A stretch of DNA of 64,000 nt from Pholiota molesta. Its lineage: Eukaryota; Basidiomycota; Agaricomycetes; Agaricales; Strophariaceae. The DNA lies in assembly GCA_014925825.1 (NCBI GenBank), contig JACGCK010000034.1, positions 283,521 through 347,520 of the forward strand, in the 5' to 3' direction. The position numbers and the translations under genes are program-made. Within the stretch, counting starts at the first letter, position 1, and each line of letters opens with the position of its first letter. Below the pieces are notes generated by a model. The model did not search any database and was not told the DNA's origin. It saw only the letters and a program-made list of their open reading frames with translations. Shown here in pieces: positions 54,986-64,000 of the stretch.

Positions 54986-55495
54986 TGTCATTGGGTGATT
55001 GGAGAGAATATGCTGATGAGTCGTCTTCGTAAGTTGTTACTGCTGCGCAGGTCGAGTCCTTCTCTTCCACCATTGACTTCAATCCATTTCCGCCACCGCA
55101 GCGGCAGCAGCGGGGAGGGGGACGGAGGTGCGTTCGCGGGGCAGTTTAGCCGGAGCATGGCCTGCGCAACAAGTGCAGCGAACTCGCGCTTCAAGAGTTA
55201 TGAACAATATACCTATAAAAAGTCGCTTCGCTACGCTTAAGATGCGTTCACCGACCTAGAGGCATCCATGCCCACAATCCTACTTCACGTTCTACCGACT
55301 TTCCGAAAATTTTCAGCACGACATATGGAAACCAATCCTCATTATCGCAGCAGGGGCCTGAAAACCGTCGTCGAAAATTGGTGATTGCACGAAGAAGAAA
55401 CTCTAGGTGGGAACACTAGGCATGCCCACTGATAGCTTTCACTGAGTTGGGACATAGCCATATGATATTCAACCATGGAATGATCATTTCGAACA
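54986..55495. other. gene-free spacer, probable end of second Plavaka element
   Basis: No gene. A TGGGAACACTAGG word near 55408, complementary to the TGTTCCCA core found at 63430 and 63829, hints that the terminal part of the second transposon lies here. No clear terminal inverted repeat could be fixed. Confidence 0.3.
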
Positions 55496-58400
55496 TTAAA
55501 GATCTGCATATTCATCATCGTCTTCGTCATCTTCTCTGGAATCTTCTGACCCAAGCACATCGTCAAGTTCTTCAGCATCTTGACCCTCTTTATTGCTCGC
55601 CGCACCCTCGTAGTCCAACTCATAACCATAATCAAATTCCTCTTCAAACGCAGCATCGTTGTGATCTTCGTCATCTTCAATTGACTTATCTTCTTCTTCC
55701 AGGTTATAACCGGCTCCAACCAAATTCTCCTCGACACTATCATTATCACTGTCATCATCTAGCTGCATAGCAGTGTCCCCAACTTCCTTCTCGGCGCCGC
55801 CATCTTCAAAAACGTTTTCGCCGTCACCGGTAGGCGCGACATAGTCTGGCAGATCAAGCTCATCACGATCTTGGATAAATTTGTCGGTAGCAGCTCTTGT
55901 GCTTTTATGCCCCACGCCACCGCCTCGGTAACGCATTAGCATGTCGCGGTCAACAAATCTACTCAGTATTGAGGTGAGTATCATCTTAGACTGCAAAAGA
56001 AGACAGGACATACATATTCACATAGTAAAAAAGCCAGTCTTCATCATTTTCAGCCGGAAGACGCGCAATTGAGGGAGCCAGAAGCTCTTCTGTGCGACCA
56101 TAGTGGAATGCGGGAATGAGGTGGCATCCACGAATTACATCAATAGGATCAAGAAAACCAAATGGCAAGTCGCCATCACTGTCAATAAAACCGATGCGAG
56201 GAAGATGCTTCGCCTTCCAGCCCGAACGGTGCTCGATATGTCGACCATACCATCGAACCCAAAGAAAGTCCATAGAAACGGGTTCGAGGTGATCTGGGTG
56301 TTGTACAAGTGCATGGAAAATTCCAATTATTCTTGCATACCAATAAGGATGGGCATCATCATCGTCTTCATGAGATAGTACCATAATATTAGGGTGCGTT
56401 CGAGGGTTAAGGGAGTCCTGACAGCGTCGGAGGTCATATGATGTGTAGTTTACTCGAAGGGTTTTGTGTTGGTACAATCGGTTGCGAAGAAAACGTACTT
56501 GGCTTCGTTCTTCAGGCGTGAATGGATCATTATCCCCGCTAAAGCGAAGCCCTCGAAGACGAGCAAGTAGATGATCTTTCAAGCGAGGCAAAAAATTCTA
56601 ATACGGAGATTGAGTTCAAGATTCTAAGAGAAGCAAACTTGGGGGCATACTTGCCTGTAATGCGGGATCATCTTCATTCTTGCCGATCCAAACAGGGATT
56701 TCTACTTTGTGGCGAACATCATCAGACATTTGATAATGGAAAGATGCTGGCGCTGAGGGCATTGACTCCTTATCAGCCATGGGGTCACTTGGAAAAGAAT
56801 TTCTGGATGGGAAAGTCGATTCCCTATCATTTCCTCGCTGTTTACTTGTTGTGGGCGCAACCTTGAGTATATGGGAATGTTGTTCAGCAAGATTGTGCAA
56901 AAGACGTTCGCGGCGTATCTGTTTTGCTATACCCGCTGTATGTTTCCCTTTTTGTGCTCTAGGGTAGTGACGTTTCAAACGTCGGTGCTCAAGTTCACCC
57001 TAGATGGAGTATATCATTAGGTCGATTAATCAATATGAATGACGTCGGATGCTTACCGACTGGGTGCTATAGTTATCTGTTGTTCCGAACATTCGAATCG
57101 TCTTTGGATAGTCACCAAGGGCATGCGGCTTATAGCATGCTAGGTTGAACTGCCGTTTACGGGCGACAGTAGATCTTTTTCTTGTCGCCCCTTTCTTTTG
57201 CGATTCTGCCTTCTTTTTGGTCAAAGCTGCCTCTCGACGCCCTCTTGCTGCTGTCTCTGAAGGTAATTCGCGTGTTTCATAGTGCGCACATGTTTTGACA
57301 AAAAAGACCGTAAGGCAATTCCGAGGCGGGTGGTAGAGGTTTCGAGTGCTGATAGTGTTGATTCGGTATGTAAACGTAGTTTAGCAAGTCCATGCCAGGT
57401 TGCGAGCTCAAAGATGAGATCATGAACAATGTTGTTATGTTCGCTAGGAAGGAGATCTTCAAAGACTGGAATGGCGCACTGATAATCAAGTCGGTCAAAA
57501 GTCAGACAAGAAATGAGATGGAGGCGACAAACCTGAAGTAAGTCTTCATAATCGCGTGCTGCAAGCTTCTTCATAGCTGATGCATTATTTGTGAATCTGC
57601 GGATTGTACCGCGCCCGAATGTAGGTACCTGGCGATATCTAGATCATGAAAGTTAGGCACATAGATAAAAGAAATAAATAAAAAATGTTTACCTCAAGTT
57701 CAATTGGTTTATTGCATCGCCGCCTTCCGCAAGCAGTATTCGCATAAGGTGTGCAAAAGTTGCTTTCCAGACTCCAAGTTCAAATTCGTGGAGGAGGTCG
57801 GGCACGAACATGCTGTGGTAGTCGAACCCATGTGGAGAAAGTTTGACCGAAAATGCGTTCTGAATACCAAAACTTTCAAGTCCAATCGAATTAAAATAAT
57901 TGAAAATGGAGGCACCTACCCGTGTCGGTGTCCACGATCGAGATCCGAGTAAATCCTTGATCGACTTGCTATTGATACTCACACCTTCTTGGTAAATCCG
58001 TTTTCTTGCCAATTCTATTGTCTTGCGTCGATGTTGATTGTCAACTCGAGCACGAGTCTCACGCCGCTTTTTATCATTTTTTGTGCCTAGATCTGGGACC
58101 TGACATTTTGGGATGAGGCAGCGAGGACAAGGAAATTCTCCAAGGTACTTGACGCAGGCAAGAAGGATTCTAGAAAGTAAAAGAATTAGATGAATATAAG
58201 CAAATAAAGATAAGCATCATACTTTTCCGGATAATCAGCACCATAGGTAAAAATCGAGGAAACAGTAGGCGCATTATACCGTCTGCAAACTCAATGAGGA
58301 TTCCATGTACATATGCTTCCATGAAGTCATCATCGAGTAGCAAAAGCCAGACAGCATGCATTAACTCTCTTCGAAGATGTGTAAGAATCTCGGATGACGC

Positions 58401-59827
58401 TACTTTTCCAAAAGTCTTCTTATAAAAATCTTGTATTTTGTCACCTAACTAAGTAACAGTATTAGCCTTGTATTAGTTATTAAAAGTTTTCAAAAAATTA
58501 CCGAGGGGATATAGGCAAGATGATGCGCAGAAAATGATGTTGGCTTTAGACGAGTATATTTCGATAGATTGCCAAGATAAAGGTATACCGGCCACAGTGA
58601 CGCTGTTCCAAAGTTGGCGAGGTGTGTTGCATCAGACCATAACATGATTGCGGCGATGACTGTTTCAGGTTGGGGTCCTGGTAGATTGGGACGGGCCTTG
58701 ATACGCTCGTGCTCCTGGATATAAGCATCTGAGTTGTAGAGCTCGGAGTAGATTCGCTCCGGTGGAGAGTCTGGAGACGGTTTCCAGTATTCCTTGAAAG
58801 GCGCGTTGTGAAAATGCTCAGCAGTTTTCTCGCGGAAGGCTGACTTGATGACTTCAAGAGGACGCCGGTAAAATAGGCCTTCCACTTCAAAGACTGGAGC
58901 TTCACTTTCCGATTTGTGCGGGACCTTTTCGCAAGGGACTGAGATGTTCACTGACGTCTGAATCCAGCCATCCTCCGATGGAAAGGCAGAGTCCGGCTCG
59001 TCACTGAATTTATCGAGTCGCTCAGCCTCTCGAGATGCCCGAAAATTTACAAAATGATCCGAGTTAAAATCGGGGGCGCAGATCACTTCTTTAACCAAAG
59101 TATCCACATCGCTTATGTTCTTTGATGTCGATGCATTGTGGTACCAGTTCATCAGTCGTAAGATGGACATATTACTGAATGGGTTCCGGATAAGAGGGGC
59201 TGGTGCTGATCCTGTGCGGGAAAAGTTGGGCGAATCCGATACTTGGTCCAAGTGATAGACGTTGTCGGGTGTATACGTGGGCGGTCCACCATGAAAGACA
59301 CGGTAGACGCCGTAGATGTTCGATTCAGTAGTGAAGTCAGGATTATCAGGGGTATCATCCATTATGTCAAGAGGCGTGTCAGGCGGTTCCTCGTTCGTTT
59401 CAGCGTCAGCTGTTGGAATTGGAGGCGGTTGGGGCGGTAAGGTGTCCCGAAAACGCGCAGGAAGGCGAATCCTTCGGTTGGGCAAACCAGATGGACGATA
59501 CTCTGGCACGGGTGTGGTTTCATGCTAAGCATTGGTCAGTATTTGAACATTCTATCGTAAAATGAGCGAACGTACGGGTGGAGGTTCATGCATCTCGACA
59601 TTGACATCCCCAGAACTGCTTGGCTCCGCAGGTTCTTCAAAACCGGATACGTCCTCCATGCTGACTTCGATGTTAGGTGCAACCGGTGGTGGGATTGCTG
59701 CCAATGGTGTTGTAACCCTTCGAGCTTCCTTTTTATATGGGACGCATGTCCTCGTGTGGGAACTGTACCCTCTTTTCTCGTGGAAAGATTCTCCACAGCC
59801 CATACAATTGAATTTAGATGGAGGCAT
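55496..59827 (-). pseudogene. Plavaka-type transposase of a second lineage, with probable frameshifts
   Basis: Exon 1 (59827-59576) encodes a C2H2-like finger (CMGC...H...C), exon 2 (59524-58502) the block PETVIAAIMLWSDATHLANF...YLYLGNLSKYTR...AHHLAYIPS, then ELMHAVWLLLLDDDFMEAY, MFVPDLLHEFELGVWKATFAHLMRIL, FEDLLPSEHNNIVHDLIFELATWHGLAKLRLHT, CYKPHALGDYPKTIRMFGTTDNYSTQ, LRVNYTSYDLRRCQDSLNPRTH, LSHEDDDDAHPYWYARIIGIFH and VDRDMLMRYRGGGVGHKS with an acidic tail. These are typical of a Plavaka clade distinct from the transposase at 11762-14995. Frame is lost at a 5-base T run (58253-58249) and a 6-base T run (57305-57300), so it is decayed or misassembled. Confidence 0.75.
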
Positions 59828-60178
59828 GGCGATGAGAAAGAGATGGTATAAAGGTGAGTTACAAGCGTTCTGGTGCTCAACGAAGGCATGTGGGAGAAAA
59901 TAAATGAACTCGTGGTGAACACGATTCAGATGACGTTAATTTGCATGACTTCGGCCCAATTGACATTCTCTTCTTGGTTGGGCAACCAGTCTGTCTTGGG
60001 AAAAGGGTAAAGCACCAGCGGCATGTGTGATAAAATTTGGAAAAGGCTCAAATTTTCGAAAGTACTTCCAACTTGCATAAAAACGATTGATCGCGCAAAA
60101 AAATTAAATGAATTGTCGGAACAGATGGTACAATGCACAAGAAATGCCAAAAAGTAGTATACGAACATGTCCATGAGA

Positions 60179-63100
60179 CTAAACAGAGCGCAGTAATGGC
60201 AATGATGGTGGTGATTGCAGAGGTACAAGTTGGTCCATAAATGAGGCGGCTCGCTGGCGATTGATGGCGCGCAGAGTACGCGAAGTTTTGAGCCCTCGAA
60301 GTCTTGAAGTCCATTCAACTACAGTCAGGGGCTTCGCTTTTCCTGTGCGGATATTGTTCAACAAGTCTCCAAAAAATTGCTCGTTTCGAGCTGTCCATTC
60401 AACCCATTCAACACCAGTGCGATCCTTGGTCCAACAAATCGGCGGTGGAAACCAGGACTTGACAGTTATTTGTGCACCACCTAAAAGGAAAGAAGTGAGT
60501 ACAGGATAAATAGTATATAGATGCTGAAGAACATACTTGTGTATAATGAGTAGGTCCCACATATGAGAGCAATCTCATTTTCTGTAAGCTCATCGTCACA
60601 ATATTGGGTCCCAGAGATGTCAGAAGCATGCAAATATCCTACGCGATGTGCAGTGACTTCAACAGAAGGGCCTGATAAAACCCCATCCACGCTAAGAAAT
60701 TCCTTTGCGATACGCCAGATGATACCTCCTCGCAGAAGTGCTGCCCTCCCTTGTGGCTGCGAGAGGACAGTTTGGCATTGAAGCATTGAGGCTTCAAAAT
60801 CTTGTGGCGTGAAGACATGATTGGCAAAACGAAAGGAGGTTGGATTGTAAGGTTGCGTTATAGTCAAATAGCGATGGCGAGGGCTGCATTGAAGGGCTAA
60901 AAGAGTGCGGAAGGGGATTCCTCGTTCGAGAAGGCGAGTGGCAACCGTGACGACAGTATGTGCTCCTGGATTTGATAGAATATATCGGCAAACATATAAT
61001 GCAACATCAGGAGAGTGGACACCCAAAAGCCAATTGGATGCCACAGATCGATGACCACAAAAGACGAACAACTCAGAGGAAGGACGACGAATCGATTTGA
61101 AATCGAAAAGGTGGCGGAGTGCAGCATGATTGAGATCATTGAGATCATCAGACGATATAGCCAAAGTTGCTTTCTTCAAGAGACCAGTGAAGAAATCATA
61201 AACGGCGCTCCTTTCATGGGCCTCAACGTCAAGTCCGGAAAAAGGCGAGACAAATCCAAGTGTGACCAGCACATTCTGCCAGTCTTCTGTAGAAACTTCG
61301 GTTATAACAGACCAGGGCATTGAAGGAACATAGCCATATCCATAACTTGATGATTGAACAACATCTTGAGAATAATTCAAAAATGGACAAATCTCGTCGT
61401 CATCCTCTTCAACATCCATATAGTCCGGCCTAGGTGGCGTTACAGGTTGATGCATGGTATGAGTTGGCCGAGGAGGCGTCAACGGTGGACGAGGAGGCGT
61501 CAATGGTGGCCGAGGAGGCGTCAATGGTGGCCGAGGAGGCGTCAATGGTGGCCGAGGAGGCGTCAATGGTGGCTGAGGAGGAATCGACGGTGGGCGCTCA
61601 GCTATTCCAGATGATGAAGATGGGTGATCCTGTAAAGCATGCTGAGGATATTGCTCGTGTAGCCAATTAAAACCGTCGTCGTCATCGTCGCCGAATGAGG
61701 AGTCGGAGTCAGAGTCATTGTTTCCGCTAAGACGGTTTTTGCTAGGATGATGATGATGATTCTCATCAGAAACAGCACCAAATTCTCTGCACAAGTCCCA
61801 TTCGTTTGTTAAGGAGTTGTAGATCCTTTGGTGTTTTTTATAACTCCCAAAGACATGTTCATTCCTCTTCTTGTTGACCCGAAGGCGCATATACACCTCC
61901 TTACCACCTGAGGATTGGATCTTCTCCCAAGTGTACATGTCGGCGTTCTTTACGCCTGGCTTCTGTTCGCGCGAGATTCGTTTCTGTTTTTCCTTAGAGC
62001 TCTCTACCCGCAATAACTCTTCCTGGCGTTTCCCCCGCATTGAAAAAAATTCCTCCCAATGGGTGAACAATCTCCCTTTTTCTTCGATGCCCTCGATCAT
62101 GGTTTGAGTTGGGAGGGAGGCCGCAGCCCGCGATGTAACATGTTGCTCGGCTCGTCTGGCTTCCAGCACTGCACTGAGAGATGCATCCGTACGTGAATCT
62201 ACTTTTGCAAGAGAAGTTTCCTGGCCAAGAAATATTTTGGTGGTATAGTGGAGGACGAATGAAGGAGCCTCTCCGAATTTCAAAATCCTGACAGTCTCAT
62301 TTGTTACAGGGTTCCTTCCCATGCTGTAGTACCGTTGAATGATCAATCCAGCCAAAGGAATTCTCGTGGTTGAATTGTCAAACAGACGTTCTAATGCATT
62401 TTGGATGAGGTCGTCGGGAGGTTTGAGGAAGGCCAAAGATCGATCACGAGATAACGCCTGTTCCTCGTCTCTCGACCAGACAAACCACATCGGGATATGA
62501 TGCTTAAGGAACCATTCGAGTGGAGGTCGAGTTTTATCTGCCTTGGACCATTCAAAAACGACGCCAGCGCGGGGAGTTTTCATATCATATGAACAAACGG
62601 TGGATGCGGATAAACCATCGAGCCAAGCTGCGGGATACTTGTGGACTTCTTGCAAGCGATGGTACCACACGGGAAATGGCGAATCGGAGTCAGGTCGACT
62701 GTACAACGGGCTCGCAGAAGGACCGAATCTCTCCGTGCAGGCAATCAAATAAGAAACGAATCCCATCCAAACAGCGAACCAATCGCGAGCTAACGAAATC
62801 ATCCTCTTCGCTATTCTGTAAGATTTATGGGCGCGGCTGTAGTTGAACCTAGATGGAGGAGGAGGCATATTTCCCGGGATTTTGAACCAGATACGAATGA
62901 GCTCCGCAGCTTCTACGAGGAGCTTTTCGCGTTTTGTCCAAACAATACAATCATCAGGATGCATCTCATATCGTCTTTCCCGGATTCCTGACGCTGACTT
63001 CGGATCAACAAGCGCACTGACTTCGACAATACGTGGCATCCAACAAAAAGGTTCAAAAGGAGATGATGTATAGGAGGGGGCCAGAGGAATGAAGCTTTGC

Positions 63101-63294
63101 CATCCATAGACATCTGTCCACCAAACTGGTTGCTTGAACTCGGAAGCATCGAGATGTTTCAGGTTGAAGGGAGAGTGAGTTGAAGCTTCGGTGGGAATCA
63201 ACACCGTCCGAGAGCAATTCGGCGAGTAGAAAATGGTGCCCTCCTGCACGAATGCATGACCCTGCGACCAGTCGAATTGAATAGGTGGAGACAT
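60179..63294 (-). CDS. large accessory protein of the second Plavaka element (2 exons, about 1019 aa)
   Basis: Exons 63294-60537 and 60480-60179 join in phase to 1020 codons with no lesion. The N-terminal 450 residues are globular and aromatic-rich (FDWSQGHAFVQEGTIFYSPN, WFKIPGNMPPPPSRFNYSRAHKSYRIAKRMISLARDWFAVW). The middle is charged and low-complexity (HHHH, poly-Asp, PPLTPPR repeat). The C-terminal third has a conserved-looking YLHASDISGTQYCDDELTENEIALICGTY segment followed by WFPPP...VEWTARNEQFF. Proteins of this kind accompany Plavaka transposases in mushroom genomes as far as remembered; no enzymatic domain was recognised. Same strand as the transposase, about 350 bp upstream of it. 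Confidence 0.7.
61469..61590 (-). repeat. 21-bp minisatellite, about 5 copies
   Basis: CGAGGAGGCGTCAATGGTGGC repeated with few changes inside the accessory gene, encoding PPLTPPR repeats; in frame. Confidence 0.9.
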
Positions 63295-64000
63295 ATCTGC
63301 ATACTCACTATTAGCATGAAATAAAGGATGAACAAGAATCAGCTTACTATAGTGCGCTTGTTCGATTTTGCGAAGGCAAGTAGACGAAAAGAGCTAGAAT
63401 AACCGGAGGCCGATAGTACAACCCGGGATGTTCCCAAGTAGCAAATACCGGAAGGCAAAGGTCTTGTAGTAGATGATCCTAAGCACCGAGTAGGGCGGCC
63501 AGAGAAATTTGTGAGAGAGGGGGGGGGGGGGGAGGCAGATGAATCGATGCTTGAAACCTAAGGACGAAATAACCGATACAAATCGTAAGGAGCGAAAGTG
63601 TGGGGAAAAGCCAAGTAGGATGTTCCTAACTGGCTGAAGGATGGGTAGGAAGGTGGATTCGGCTGCGATGTGGCAAGGCGTCAGGCCAGTGCAACTGAAT
63701 TTTGAACGGGCAATTGACTCGAGGTTGGTAAACGACAGGAGATATTAATGAGTGGATGTGTATAAAAGGACGATTCAATCTTTTCCAAGTCGCCTGCAGG
63801 ATAGTGAAGAAGTGAAATCAGACGGGATGTTCCCAACTAATTTCGGATGAGGGGGAGATAACCGGAGTCATGATGCAACACGACTGTGGCTCTTCGGACT
63901 TCCCGTCGCGCGGAGTTTGAACCAGTGCGGAGTTTTAACTGACTTAACACATTTTGGATTACGGTGACCGGTTGCTGGACGCAGTACTATGAGGACTTGG
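63295..64000. other. upstream/subterminal region of the second Plavaka element with a 12-bp repeat
   Basis: Non-coding. GGATGTTCCYAA occurs at 63426-63437, 63618-63629 and 63825-63836, about 200 bp apart in the same orientation; likely transposase-binding sites or promoter elements. A G-run lies at about 63521-63534. The element end is not reached inside the window. Confidence 0.55.

Overview
This window is fungal nuclear DNA, most likely from a mushroom-forming basidiomycete (Agaricomycetes). The evidence is short GT-AG introns of about 50-60 nt, a lineage-expanded F-box family sharing an LLCHxCSSWR signature, a FunK1-type kinase relic, and two transposons carrying Plavaka-type transposases. 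It is accessory, transposon-rich sequence: few intact single-copy genes and many broken gene pieces. All calls rest on reading the sequence and on family knowledge; no database search was possible.

Layout. 1-11 kb: two F-box genes, a decayed HECT (HUL5/UBE3C-type) ubiquitin ligase relic, and two inverted copies of an unrecognised decayed gene. 11.4-26.3 kb: one 14.9-kb DNA transposon inserted in the middle of an F-box gene (5' half at 11002-11406, 3' half at 26316-27350). Its cargo is a four-exon Plavaka transposase, fragments of two host cell-polarity genes (a Tea4/Bud14-type SH3 protein and a Num1/Mcp5-type PH protein), a 12-exon TET/JBP dioxygenase with all catalytic residues, a small coiled-coil protein and a DUF6532 protein. 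The transposase, dioxygenase, coiled-coil and DUF6532 genes splice to uninterrupted reading frames, so the element looks young.

27.5-39 kb: three non-autonomous inverted-repeat elements. One is MULE-like (199-bp arms, 9-bp target duplication), one has 610-bp arms flanked by a 7-bp direct repeat, and one is hAT-like (8-bp target duplication). Between them lie a small unknown gene, a frameshifted F-box-like gene, and tandemly duplicated decayed sequence. 39-48.5 kb: an F-box gene disabled by a nonsense codon, a six-exon short-chain dehydrogenase/reductase with an abnormal splice donor, a FunK1 pseudogene, and a second F-box gene + HECT-relic block duplicating the one at 3.7-6 kb. 48.5-55 kb: a roughly 200-bp tandem repeat, gene-poor DNA, and truncated broken copies of valyl-tRNA synthetase and the mitochondrial import receptor TOM70. 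55.5-64 kb: most of a second Plavaka transposon, with a frameshifted transposase, an intact 1019-aa partner protein and subterminal repeats; its outer end lies beyond the window.

Functionally, the F-box and HECT sequences belong to ubiquitin-dependent protein turnover. The two Plavaka elements are selfish units, the first carrying a DNA/RNA methylpyrimidine-oxidising enzyme. The strongest story is this TET/JBP-bearing transposon with captured polarity-gene pieces, caught in the act of splitting a host gene.
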